From JBKECF01 sp047974375 (GTDB lineage: Bacteria; Bacillota; Clostridia; Lachnospirales; CAMZNU01): a DNA stretch of 64,000 bases. The translations under genes and the position numbers were made by a program. Location of the stretch: NCBI GenBank assembly GCA_047974375.1, contig JBKECF010000004.1, forward strand, positions 150,439 through 214,438. The letters run 5' to 3'. The notes beneath the pieces were generated by a model. That model did not search any database. It saw only the letters and a program-made list of their open reading frames with translations, and was not told the DNA's origin. Within the stretch, counting starts at the first letter, position 1, and every line of letters starts with the position of its first letter. Positions 51,717 to 61,656 of this stretch are shown one piece after another.

Positions 51717-53525
51717 TTAGCTTCTTAAGTAATCACAATATTCTACTATTATTTCTTGAAGTCTAAAAAGTTCGGATTCTTTGGAATATTTCCTCCAAAG
51801 TTCTTTGTAGTCCATCCACCAGTATTCTATATCAATAGCAAGCTTATCTTTTTCAGTATTTCCAATATTCAATAGGACATTTCCTATTTCGTTAAAGAGA
51901 ATTATACCCTCTGCCATAACTATATAATCTTTTATAAAATGACGTTTGCTTTCGCTTATTTCCTTAAGGGTATCGTAAAGTTTAAGGATATTTTGCCCAA
52001 TAATTAGGTTATTATTAGTGCTATCAGCAAGAGTTGTAAGGATTTCTTTGTATTGGTTGCTGTTTTTATGCTTAAAGTCTAAATATTGAACGGCTTTTCT
52101 CCATGTAAAAACTTGGTTTTTGCTTATATCGGAAATAATTTTAACAATATCCATGGTTCTATTTTCATAATGAGTTAAAGATATCATTTTATTTAAATGT
52201 TCGAAATCGATTTTAGAGTTGTTCCATGAAAGTGTTGCGCCATATATTAAGCCAATCATTGAAGATTCGGGGAAAGTCATGTGCCCGTAATCGCCCCAGT
52301 CAGTATTTAGTAAACCCATGGCTTTATATTTATGGGCATAGCTACACATAAATGAGATGTTTTTAAAGGCATCTTCGTAAAAATTCATAAAGGCACTCCA
52401 GCCTTGAACACCAGGACATAGGTATTGCTTTGTATTTGTATTATGAATTTTTTGGGCACTTTCATCACTTTCTGTAGGTGAGTATCCCCAAGTAAGACAA
52501 ATAATATCTTCTGGTAGTTCCTTTATACGTTCAGGGTTTTTGGAAATAATATCACCCCAAAACATAGGGACTTTATTATGTTTTTTTGTTATATTACATA
52601 TTTCCCTTACAAAGTCTACATACAGCTTATCTGAGCCAACTTCATTGGCTAAATTTTTATTTTTCCCTTTACCTAAATCAAAAGTTTCATCAGCACAAAT
52701 ATTAAATTTATTAGAAGAAAATAGTGGGATGTACTCATCTAACATTTTTTCAATAAGTTTAATACTTCTAGGGTCCGTTACATTTATAGTGTGGTGCGCC
52801 ATCCTATCAGGAAAGGAGAAGGGCTCGTTACCTGTAGTTTCCAGTTCATTATAATCTTTAAAAGTTTTTGTAGTAAGAATTTTGTGTAAGTGACCAAAGG
52901 TTGCAATAGATGGAATAAGCTCAATATTTAAGTTAGCGCAATACTCATCAAATTCCAATATTTCTTCAGCTGTAATAGGCGTATCATCTCTCCAAACTTC
53001 GCTGAAGTTTTTGAATAAAAAGCTGTGTTCCATATAAAGTTGGAGTTCGTTTATTTTGTAGTAACTTGCTGTGTCGGCTAAATCTTTTAGAGTCTTTAAA
53101 GTAGGTATTCGGCCTCTAGTAACGTCATGATAAAAACCTCTGTGCTTTATAGAGGGCTTATCTTCAATTAAAATGGAAGGAATAGTTGCCTTGTATTCCC
53201 TTAGGAGTTGTCTGAAACTTTGTATGCCATGGAGAAGTCCAGCGGTGCTTCCTCCTACAATTTTAACATGATTTGTGCGAATGTCTAAAATGTAAGATTC
53301 TTTTTCTAATTCGGCTAGGTCTAAAAAAATATTTCCTTCTTCGTAGGCACCTTTTGTAATGGATACGCTGTAGCCTAAAAGATTTGCAATTGATTTTTGC
53401 AAGATTTTACAATAATGGTTTTCCTTTATAGTACATTTAGGCGACATAATAATTTTACAGTTATGCTTTAATAAAAAAATTCCTGATAGTGCTTGAGATT
53501 TTTCTGGTATTGGCAGTATATTCAT
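51717..53525 (-). CDS. GH20 family beta-N-acetylhexosaminidase-like enzyme
   Basis: The 602-residue protein has an N-terminal GH20b-type domain, then the GH20 barrel with KHRGFYHDVTRGRIPTLKTL, YKINELQLYMEHSF and the catalytic Asp-Glu in FNICADETFDLGKGK. A helical C-terminal part of about 150 residues follows. There is no signal peptide, so it acts on imported sugars inside the cell. GH20 enzymes remove terminal GlcNAc or GalNAc using the substrate's acetamido group. It is a single gene; no linked transporter is next to it. Confidence 0.9.
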   Translation of the reverse strand: MNILPIPEKSQALSGIFLLKHNCKIIMSPKCTIKENHYCKILQKSIANLLGYSVSITKGAYEEGNIFLDLAELEKESYILDIRTNHVKIVGGSTAGLLHGIQSFRQLLREYKATIPSILIEDKPSIKHRGFYHDVTRGRIPTLKTLKDLADTASYYKINELQLYMEHSFLFKNFSEVWRDDTPITAEEILEFDEYCANLNIELIPSIATFGHLHKILTTKTFKDYNELETTGNEPFSFPDRMAHHTINVTDPRSIKLIEKMLDEYIPLFSSNKFNICADETFDLGKGKNKNLANEVGSDKLYVDFVREICNITKKHNKVPMFWGDIISKNPERIKELPEDIICLTWGYSPTESDESAQKIHNTNTKQYLCPGVQGWSAFMNFYEDAFKNISFMCSYAHKYKAMGLLNTDWGDYGHMTFPESSMIGLIYGATLSWNNSKIDFEHLNKMISLTHYENRTMDIVKIISDISKNQVFTWRKAVQYLDFKHKNSNQYKEILTTLADSTNNNLIIGQNILKLYDTLKEISESKRHFIKDYIVMAEGIILFNEIGNVLLNIGNTEKDKLAIDIEYWWMDYKELWRKYSKESELFRLQEIIVEYCDYLRS

Positions 53526-53637
53526 ATTATCCTCCTTTAGTCATTTGATTTAATTGAATACTAACATAAAACCAATTTAAAATGTATAAAAAAACTGGAC
53601 TTTGAAAAATTTTTTAAACAATTTTTATAAAAAAGAT

Positions 53638-53666
53638 TTGTAAATTCCTTTGCTATTTGGTATAAT
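53638..53666 (+). promoter_or_regulatory. Promoter of the hibernation factor gene
   Basis: TTGTAA at 53638, a 17-base spacer, TATAAT at 53661. A leader of about 85 bases follows before the ATG at 53757. Confidence 0.7.
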
Positions 53667-53756
53667 AGTTTTACAAAAAAAGAAAATAATTTGATGCAAA
53701 AAAGCAATATTGTAAGAGAGTAATAAGGTTATTTTCTATTGAAAGGGGCAATAATT

Positions 53757-54296
53757 ATGAAATATACATTTGTAGGAAGACAGGAAGTAGTATCAGATGC
53801 AATAAAAAGTTACACAGAGAAGAAGTTTGGCAGAGTTCAAAAATTAGTGCCTGAGGGAACGGATGTAATAGTTACTTACGATGTTATTAAAACAGTTAGT
53901 AAAGTAGAAGTAACTGTTCACTTACCAAAGCGTGTACTTAGAGCAGAAGTAACAGATGGCGATATGTACGCAGCTATCGATAAAGTAGCGGATACGCTAG
54001 AGTTGCAACTTGTTAAATATAAAAATAGGTTGAAGTGCCATTCTGGCAAATACAACAGATTTAAAGATGAATACAATGAGTTTATGGAAACAACAGACGA
54101 TGATATAGGCGAGGAAACAAATATTATTCGTACTAAGCGTTTTGCGATTAAACCTATGGACGCTGAAGAAGCTGTATTAGAAATGGACTTACTAGGCCAT
54201 AGCTTCTATGTTTTCAGGAATGCAATTACAGATGAAGTAAATGTTGTCTACAAAAGAAAAGACAATAATTATGGGCTTATTGAGCCTGAATTTTAG
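53757..54296 (+). CDS. hpf: Ribosome hibernation promoting factor, long form
   Basis: The 179-residue protein (ATG at 53757 after gaaagggg; the TTG at 53739 lies in the ribosome-binding stretch) has the N-terminal RaiA/HPF domain (KYTFVGRQEVVSDAIKSYTE, VTVHLPKRVLRAEV) and the C-terminal dimerisation domain (KRFAIKPMDAEEAVLEMDLL, GHSFYVFRNA). The long form joins two 70S ribosomes into inactive 100S particles in resting cells. It stands alone with its own promoter and a strong terminator. Confidence 0.96.
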   Translation: MKYTFVGRQEVVSDAIKSYTEKKFGRVQKLVPEGTDVIVTYDVIKTVSKVEVTVHLPKRVLRAEVTDGDMYAAIDKVADTLELQLVKYKNRLKCHSGKYNRFKDEYNEFMETTDDDIGEETNIIRTKRFAIKPMDAEEAVLEMDLLGHSFYVFRNAITDEVNVVYKRKDNNYGLIEPEF

Positions 54297-54370
54297 AATA
54301 AAATTATTGAATTTTAGAATAAAATTATTTGACTTTGAAAAAATGCAGAATTCAAATTTGCTTTATGAAT

Positions 54371-54414
54371 AAAAAAGCAATCCGAGAGGTATATACTTTT
54401 CGGATTGCTTTTTT
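54371..54414 (+). terminator. Terminator after hpf
   Basis: Arms aaaaaagcaatccga and tcggattgctttttt are perfect 15-bp complements. Confidence 0.9.
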
Positions 54415-54495
54415 CGTGTTTTTACTAGGTTATAAAATGAACAACATATATTTTTGTATACATGTATTATAATATTTTATTTTTCAAAGTACTAA

Positions 54496-56130
54496 TTAAT
54501 AGTATTTTTGAACTATAGAGATTAGTTCATCTAATCCTGCTACCTCTAAATCATTAATATAGTCGTTCCATTGTTCGTCAACACCGCCATCTATAATCCA
54601 TTGACGTCTGTAAGTATCAATTGTCCCATACACTTGAGTAGATAAGATAGCTAATCTGTTCGCATCTTCTTCTTCATACCATTGTGGCGCTATGTAAGGA
54701 TCGTTTAGGTGTTTATCGATAAAACCTACTGTATTCATATCATTAAGCATGTTTTGAGCGTTTTGAGGATATTCTACAACTGTTCCATAATAATCATCAA
54801 AAATTGCTAGAGGATGCCTAGCGGCAAGTACATTGGCATTGCGCATATCATCAAAATTGTCATACCCATCTTTTAATTCACCCCAAACCATTTGGCCTTT
54901 TTCGTCAAATTCGTACACATAGTCTAATGGCCCCCAATTTGCTTCTACTGATTTAACAGGATCGTATGTTAGATCAGCGTAACGAGCGGCAATTTCTGGT
55001 GTTTCGCATGCGCTTGTTATAGAGAAAACAACAGGATTATGCATTTCAGATAAATTTTCACGCGTACCATATTCGCCGCCAGTTCCTGTTAAATATGGAA
55101 TAGGAGAATATTCTTTGTATCTTTCATTATCAACTCTATCGGGTAAAGAAAAAGTAATTACAGAGCCCACAATGCCGTCGGGGTCTCTAAGTTTAGATGA
55201 TAACATGGCTGTATCATTGTTAAATATTTCAATGTCTATTAAATTTTCTGCATACATATCGTGAAAAAATTTATAGCCTTCTTTAAAAGCATCTGTAGTT
55301 GCAGTAGAAAATATTATGCCATCTTCATTTACTTTTAAACTATCTCCTGTATCAGCTTGACCAAAGCACCCTAAAAATTGTCCGAAATCATTTCCATTAC
55401 TCCAACTACCTATGCCCTTATTACCTTCTTTTCCCGCAAGAGTAAATGGTATTTCGTCTTGGGCTCCATTGCCGTTTGGGTCATTATCTCTAAAAGCGAT
55501 AAGTGTATTTTTGTATTCCTCCATTGTAGTTGGCATAGGTAGTTTTAAATTATCTAACCAAGTTTGGTTAATATATAATAAACCTTGGTTTAAAATTAAA
55601 CCTTTCATTTCTTCAATACGTGGGAAACCATACATATTACCATCTATAGCAGTTGCTTCTTTTTTATACTCAGGGTGTTTTTCGTAAAGTTCTTTAAGCA
55701 GGGGCATTTCATTTTCAACTAAATCATTTACGGGGATAAAAACACCTTGTTCTTTATACTTCATAATGTCTGATCTAGAAAGTAAGCCCATAAAAACATC
55801 AGGCAAGTCATTGCTTGCAAGCATTAAATTTTTCTTTTCTGTAGCATCACCAGGCAGTGTTATATATTCTATATTAACTTCTGCCTCCTTGTTTAGTTCT
55901 TGCTCAAATGCCATCTCCTTAGGTGGAACTGCTCTTGCATCAAGGCTAACAGCAACTCTTAGTGTTGGCCAATCTTCATTAATGGTATTGCTTACTGTTT
56001 CTCCAGTAGAACTTGTTTCTATATTTTCGGCATTTGTATCGCTAGTTTGATTTGAACTACTGCATCCTGCTATAGTAGCAGATAGTATAAGGATTAATAA
56101 ACTGTACTTTAATTTAAAATTTTTTTTCAT
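54496..56130 (-). CDS. ABC transporter sugar-binding lipoprotein
   Basis: The 544-residue protein starts with a lipoprotein signal (lipobox IAGC), a Ser/Thr/Asn linker, and the large oligosaccharide-binding fold of the LplA group (PDVFMGLLSRSDIMKYKEQG, FRDNDPNGNGAQDEIPFTL with a calcium-loop-like DNDPNGNG). It is the last gene of the second sugar operon, 59 bases after the LplC-type permease. The upstream GH32-type enzyme suggests a fructose-containing or similar glycan, but this is inference. Confidence 0.9.
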   Translation of the reverse strand: MKKNFKLKYSLLILILSATIAGCSSSNQTSDTNAENIETSSTGETVSNTINEDWPTLRVAVSLDARAVPPKEMAFEQELNKEAEVNIEYITLPGDATEKKNLMLASNDLPDVFMGLLSRSDIMKYKEQGVFIPVNDLVENEMPLLKELYEKHPEYKKEATAIDGNMYGFPRIEEMKGLILNQGLLYINQTWLDNLKLPMPTTMEEYKNTLIAFRDNDPNGNGAQDEIPFTLAGKEGNKGIGSWSNGNDFGQFLGCFGQADTGDSLKVNEDGIIFSTATTDAFKEGYKFFHDMYAENLIDIEIFNNDTAMLSSKLRDPDGIVGSVITFSLPDRVDNERYKEYSPIPYLTGTGGEYGTRENLSEMHNPVVFSITSACETPEIAARYADLTYDPVKSVEANWGPLDYVYEFDEKGQMVWGELKDGYDNFDDMRNANVLAARHPLAIFDDYYGTVVEYPQNAQNMLNDMNTVGFIDKHLNDPYIAPQWYEEEDANRLAILSTQVYGTIDTYRRQWIIDGGVDEQWNDYINDLEVAGLDELISIVQKYY

Positions 56131-56189
56131 TTGATCCTCCGTTTAGTTTTTTAGTTTAATGGATATTATGCTAGTAATTTTGTGCTAAT

Positions 56190-57077
56190 TTAACCTTTAA
56201 CAGAACCTATAAGTACCCCTTGAGTGAAGTATTTTTGTATAAATGGATATATCAATAAAAGTGGTAAACTTGAGACGATTATTATACCATATTTAAGTTG
56301 CTCAGCTAATTTCATTTTGCTAGCCATAGCCATTGGGTCGTTAATTATTCCGCCTTGAGCTTCGTTCATAATAAGTAGGTTTCTAAGCACAATTTGCAAT
56401 GGGAATAACTCGGATTTATTTAAATATATCATTGCTTGAAAATAGGAATTCCAATGTCCGACGGCATAAAATAGCCCTATAACAGCTATAATTACCTTAG
56501 AAAGAGGAAGTGCTATAGTGATAAAAAACTTAAAGTCAGAACATCCATCGATTTTAGCTGCCTCAAGTATTTCATCAGGTAAATTTGTCTCGAAAAAAGT
56601 CTTTGTTATAATCAGATTATAAACAGACATGGCATTTGGTAAAACCATAGCCCAAATGGTATCTCTAATACCTAAACCACTTACAATTAGGTAAGTAGGG
56701 ACAAGCCCTCCATTAAAGACCATTGTAAAAATAAATAGTAGCATAAATCCTTTACGCCAAGGCAGATCTTTTCTAGAAAGGGTATATCCCGCTGGTATTG
56801 TAATGAGTAAATTTATGGCAGTTCCAGCTATCATGTAGACTATTGAGTTTTTATAGCCTAGCCATAATGGGCTATAGTTTAGTATTTTTTTATAACCTTC
56901 TAAATAGAGGGTTTCTGGCAAAAGTAAAAAACCACCTCTATTTACGATATCTGGATCTGTTATGGACGCGATTAGTACAAAATATAGGGGATAAGCAATT
57001 ACCAAGCATATAACTAGCATAATTGTTATTACTAATAACTCAAATGTAATGTCCTTTATGCCGATACGTTTAAACAT
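56190..57077 (-). CDS. Carbohydrate ABC permease, LplC type
   Basis: The 295-residue membrane protein has six helices, the coupling motif DEILEAAKIDGCSDFKFFIT and the LplC-type end GVLIGSVKG. It pairs with the LplB-type permease 21 bases upstream. No ATPase gene is in the operon. Confidence 0.92.
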   Translation of the reverse strand: MFKRIGIKDITFELLVITIMLVICLVIAYPLYFVLIASITDPDIVNRGGFLLLPETLYLEGYKKILNYSPLWLGYKNSIVYMIAGTAINLLITIPAGYTLSRKDLPWRKGFMLLFIFTMVFNGGLVPTYLIVSGLGIRDTIWAMVLPNAMSVYNLIITKTFFETNLPDEILEAAKIDGCSDFKFFITIALPLSKVIIAVIGLFYAVGHWNSYFQAMIYLNKSELFPLQIVLRNLLIMNEAQGGIINDPMAMASKMKLAEQLKYGIIIVSSLPLLLIYPFIQKYFTQGVLIGSVKG

Positions 57078-57098
57078 ATTTTCCTCCTTTTGCTAGAT

Positions 57099-58007
57099 TT
57101 ACCAGAGCGATGTTGAGTTTAATTTTTTAGTAATAGAATTTACAGACACAATTAATATAAAGTTAATTATTGAATTAAAAAGCCCTATGGCGGTAGAGTA
57201 ACTAAATTGTGCATCCATTAAACCTACTTTATATACATATGTGGAAATTATTTCACTTGTTTTTAGATTCATGCCTTGTTGCATTAAATAGGTCTTTTCG
57301 TATCCTACAGACATTAATCCGCCTACGCTTAAAATTAGCATTATTATTATAGTAGGCATTATTGATGGGATGTCTATGTAGAGTATTCTTTGTAGTCTAC
57401 TTGCCCCATCTATGGTTCCAGCTTCGTATAATTCTGGGCTAACTCCGCTAAGAGCTGCTAAGTATATAATCGCACTCCAACCCATTGTTTGCCATATGCC
57501 GGAAATAATGTATACTGGTCTGAACCATTCTGAACGAATCATAAAATTAATTGGCTCAACACCTATTATTGACAACATATTATTAACAAAACCTGTTCGA
57601 GGAGCTAAAAATAAATTTAACATACTTACTAATACAACAGTAGAAATAAAATATGGTGCGTAGGATATAGTTTGTACAAATCTTTTGAATTTTTTAAATC
57701 GTATTTGGTTAAGTAATAATGCAAAAATAATTGGTATAGGAAATCCAAATATTAAAGATTCTACGCTTAGTAATAAAGTGTTTTTTAGAGTAGTTATAAA
57801 CATGGGCGAGGAGAAAAAAATATTAAAATGTTTTAAACCTACCCAAGGGCTACCAAGAATTCCGAGTACACTATTATAGTCTTTAAAGGCAATAATTACG
57901 CCATACATTGGTAAATAGCAAAAAATAAATAGAAATATTAAAGAAGGTAGAAGCATTAATAAAAGTTGGTATTTAGATAAAATATATTTAGCTCTATTTT
58001 TACTCAT
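57099..58007 (-). CDS. Carbohydrate ABC permease, LplB type
   Basis: From the ATG at 58007 the product has 302 residues; an earlier ATG at 58019 overlaps the GH32 stop, but the site gggaggt fits only the later one. The LplB pattern is seen in LLPSLIFLFIFCYLPMYGVI and the coupling motif ELYEAGTIDGASRLQRILYI. It forms the import channel with the LplC-type partner. Confidence 0.92.
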   Translation of the reverse strand: MSKNRAKYILSKYQLLLMLLPSLIFLFIFCYLPMYGVIIAFKDYNSVLGILGSPWVGLKHFNIFFSSPMFITTLKNTLLLSVESLIFGFPIPIIFALLLNQIRFKKFKRFVQTISYAPYFISTVVLVSMLNLFLAPRTGFVNNMLSIIGVEPINFMIRSEWFRPVYIISGIWQTMGWSAIIYLAALSGVSPELYEAGTIDGASRLQRILYIDIPSIMPTIIIMLILSVGGLMSVGYEKTYLMQQGMNLKTSEIISTYVYKVGLMDAQFSYSTAIGLFNSIINFILIVSVNSITKKLNSTSLW

Positions 58008-58021
58008 ACTACCTCCCATTA

Positions 58022-59908
58022 AGATAATGTTTCTATTGTGATATCATCAAAAATAACTGATGCCTCATGTCCGTAGAAATATAGTAGGTTTTTTTCTTGA
58101 GGTATATGCACTCTGCCTAATAAAGTTCGTTTGTTATCAATATAAACATCACATATGTCTTCCCATAAAACTATCTCTAAGGAGAAATTATCCTCAAGCT
58201 CCAAGGATGTTATTTTTTGTTTGTTATTTTCGGAAAAATATCCGTGAGAACTATTTCTTATTTCAGCGGTATTTTCTATTAAATTGAATTTTACTTCATG
58301 ACAATCCTCGTATGTATTTTTTCCATTAAATGCTATACCGATAAAAGCACTGTCGGGTTCTACGGCTATATTAGTTTTTAGCCTTATATTTTTTGGTATA
58401 TTTATGCAACGTGCAGAGGAAAAACCAGACATATTTTCAATAGTAATTTTAGTGTCATTGGTAATAACATTATCGGTGGCTTCAAAAGTTGGACTTATAG
58501 TGCCTGTGCTTTTATAATTTAATTCATCAACAAAGGTTGTAAAAAGGTTACCGTCGGAATCTTGTTTAATTTCTCTAAAAATTATATTTCCACCAAATTC
58601 ACCAAATTTTTTTTCTAAAAAAGCCGCACCTATTCTTCTTGAGTCGCCGAAAGGAGCTGTTTTAAATACTCTGTAGCAAGGTGAATCAAAGGTATCTACT
58701 TTAGGATGTAACCATGGACCTTGTGGGTTTTTAGACATTCTGTATTTTGCTACGCCTTCGTTGGAAAAAATTAGATAATACCAGTCATTTATTTTAAAAT
58801 AATCTGCACATTCGGGGTCTCCTATATATCCTGGTAAATATGGTGTTAGTAGTTCCCACTTAATTAAGTCTTTAGAGAATAATCTTGTTAAACAACCTCC
58901 TTTACTGCCATTAAATTCATCTTCAACTCTTGCCGTTACAAACATATAGTAATTATCGTCTTCACCTTTAAAGACAAAGGGATCTCTGCCAGGACCTGGT
59001 ACGTATGGAGGCGTAGGAAAGGTGAAAATGGTAGTATTAGTTTTTAAGAAATTATTTGGCGTATTTCCTGTGGCATATGTTATTTTTTCACAACCGTCAT
59101 TAATATCTCTATTTGAATAGAAAGCATAATATAAGCCATCTTTGTAAATTATGCTCCCGGTACAAATGGAGCCTTCGCCTACGTCAGTTATGCCAAGAGC
59201 TATAGGGTGATGGTCCCAATGTATAAAATCTTTTGTAGATGAATGTGCCCATTGGTGAGCCCCATAGCCTTTCTTAGAACGATGATGGCGTCTATCAAAT
59301 AGATAGTATAAATGGTATGTTCCGTTATAATAAAATGGTATGCAGTCACCAGCGAAAGTATTGTACCCAGGAGGGCAAAAATATTGCATAGTACTTTGTG
59401 TAGATGGTATTAATTCTTTTTTTGATGCTTCTAATTCGTTTTTAGTATACAAATTCTCGAAATATTTTGTTTTTATAGCTTTTGGCTGAATAAATATTTT
59501 ATTTATTAGATTTTCGTTACAGTGGATATTCAAATTACTAATATCAATTTTGCCAAATGGCCATTCTTCATCAAATAAGATACCATTGTTGTAAAGGCTT
59601 AGAATGTGTTCTTCATAGGTCAATACATAGTCTGTAAGGTTGCTTTTTACATAATGGGATAAAATAAATGGTTCTGTTTCACAACAATCAGTATAGAAAT
59701 GAATATCTACCATATTACTAGTTTTGTTATAAAATATTTTTATGATTTCTTTTTTGTTATTTTTAATACTTAAAATAAAATTATCATTTTTAAAATTCAC
59801 ATTTTCTAAAAGGCTATAGCCTATAGAAAAGCTTACCTCATTTGAAAGGTTGTTTATATTACTAAAAAAATTATTTTCTTTAGTAATGTCTTTTTTGAAT
59901 ATAGTCAT
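58022..59908 (-). CDS. GH32-type beta-fructosidase-like enzyme
   Basis: The 629-residue protein has about 180 N-terminal residues of no clear family, then a GH32 propeller and a C-terminal beta-sandwich. In place of the usual WMNDPNG the nucleophile region reads FAGDCIPFYYNGTYHLYYLF, keeping the aspartate. The stabiliser RDP (GPGRDPFVF) and the acid/base EC (GDPECADYF) are intact. No signal peptide is present. The altered nucleophile context and extra N-terminal domain point to a divergent subfamily whose substrate may not be sucrose. It is followed directly by the permease genes. Confidence 0.85.
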
Positions 59909-60169
59909 AATACCTCCCTTAATAATTAATTAGATATAATCATAATGAGAAGAAAAAATAAAACTGTACAAAAATTACGCTCGACCAGCAGTTTTGCGAT
60001 GAAAAACCTGCGCAAGTCGCACAAAACCTGGTGTTTGGTTGAGCAGTCAAGCATAGCTTTACGACAAGACTAAGCCAATAAGCTGGCAAGATTTGTGTCT
60101 ATCTAGCTATTTTCGTACCGCTGTTGTTAGTTATATTTTTTATTAAAACCTAATTTGCTTACATCTAAA
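59909..60169. other. Intergenic stretch with imperfect inverted repeat
   Basis: Between the GH32 and kinase genes a more GC-rich block has arms gctcgaccagcagttttg (59979-59996) and caaaacctggtgtttggttg (from 60022) with an inner gcga/tcgc stem. It recalls the hairpin array at 28.1 kb (tggtc and tgctcg words). It may stop or pause transcription inside the operon. No gene is seen. Confidence 0.5.
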
Positions 60170-61645
60170 TTAATATAAATCTTTTAACTGAACATAAAGT
60201 TTCTTATATGTATCATAACGCTGAGCATATATTTGGCTGTTTTTTTTGTTAGGCAAAGTAATGGTACTATTCTTCTTTACCATAGCATTACACGCCTCTT
60301 CTAGGTTGCTGTATAAACCTACTGCTGTTGCAGCTGTTATGGCGGCTCCTAGGTTTGCTTGGTCATCAGATGATGAGGTTTTTATTTCTCTACCAAAAAT
60401 ATCAGCTTGCATTTGTAACCAAAGTGGACTAAGGGATCCACCACCTGATGCAATTATTTCATTTACATCAACACCTAAATTTTCAATTACAGAAAGTGCA
60501 TCTCTTAATGCAAAAACTACTCCTTCCATTGTTGCTCTAATAATGTGACCTTTGTTGTGCCTAGTAGAGAGTCCAAAAAAAGTGCCTCTGGCTTTTGTGC
60601 TCATATGCGGGGTGCGTTCGCCGCATAAGTATGGCAAAAAAATTGGGTTATTAATATCAAGAGCACATTTGTCAACTAGTGCATCCATTTCTACATATGA
60701 AGACAGTTCCAATATATTTTGCTTCAACCAGTTAATAGATAGTCCGGCGCTTAGTATGGCGCCTAGGGAGTACCATGTATTATTAATAGCGTGACAAAAT
60801 GTATGTGTATTTAAATCTGGATTTTTAATAGCTATAGATGTAGGTACAAAAACTTGACCCGATGTTCCAATAGTGCAAGTAGCTATGTTGTCTTTTACCA
60901 ATCCATTACCCAGTGCTTGTGCGGTCTGGTCAGCTAGGCCAAAGGCAACAGGGGTTCCCTCTTTAAGCCCCGTAATTTCAGAAATATGTTTTGTAATTTT
61001 TCCTGCTATATCGTAGGGCTTGTTTATTGGTTGCAGAATATTTTGGTCAATATGGAATAATTCTAAGATGGATTTTGACCAGTTTTTTTTTTTAATATCA
61101 AACAATAGGGTAGCTGATGCATCTGTTATTTCGGTTCCTAAATTATTTGTTAACATAAAACGGATGTAGTCTTTAGGAGAAACAATCTTAGTTATTTTTT
61201 CGTACTCTTCTTTTTTGTTTCTTTTAAGCCAGAGCAGAGATGGTAGCTGAAATCCTGTAAAAATAGGATTTAATAACACATCTATTTTTTTTTCATGGAG
61301 TTTTTCTTTTATGTATTTACATTCTTCTGTGGAACGAGTGTCGCAGTGTATAATAGCATTATTAATTGTGTTTAAGTTTTTATTTAGGCAGACCAAACCA
61401 TGCATCTGACCAGAAAGACCGATTGCTGCAATACTACAAGCATTAATATTACTTTCAAACAAGCTTTTTCTTATACACTCTTTAGTGGATTGCCACCATA
61501 CATTAGGATTTTGTTCGGCATATCCGTTTTTGCTACTGATTATTTCATATGGTTTGCTACATGAGTATTTTTTGTTACCTGATACATCAAAAATCATTAT
61601 CTTAACGCTAGAGGTTCCTAAGTCTATTCCCATTATGTATTTCAA
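60170..61645 (-). CDS. FGGY family carbohydrate kinase, xylulokinase-like
   Basis: The 491-residue kinase has GIDLGTSSVKIMIFDV, GLSGQMHGLVCL, FGLADQTAQALGNG, GTSGQVFVP and ASGGGSLSPLWLQM. The MHG loop is shared with xylulokinase, and it resembles xylB at 25.3 kb in order and length, but it is clearly divergent. In this operon, with a GH32-type enzyme and no isomerase, its substrate may be another ketose. The ROK repressor gene lies 11 bases upstream, indicating cotranscription. Confidence 0.88.
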   Translation of the reverse strand: MKYIMGIDLGTSSVKIMIFDVSGNKKYSCSKPYEIISSKNGYAEQNPNVWWQSTKECIRKSLFESNINACSIAAIGLSGQMHGLVCLNKNLNTINNAIIHCDTRSTEECKYIKEKLHEKKIDVLLNPIFTGFQLPSLLWLKRNKKEEYEKITKIVSPKDYIRFMLTNNLGTEITDASATLLFDIKKKNWSKSILELFHIDQNILQPINKPYDIAGKITKHISEITGLKEGTPVAFGLADQTAQALGNGLVKDNIATCTIGTSGQVFVPTSIAIKNPDLNTHTFCHAINNTWYSLGAILSAGLSINWLKQNILELSSYVEMDALVDKCALDINNPIFLPYLCGERTPHMSTKARGTFFGLSTRHNKGHIIRATMEGVVFALRDALSVIENLGVDVNEIIASGGGSLSPLWLQMQADIFGREIKTSSSDDQANLGAAITAATAVGLYSNLEEACNAMVKKNSTITLPNKKNSQIYAQRYDTYKKLYVQLKDLY

Positions 61646-61656
61646 AATTAATCACC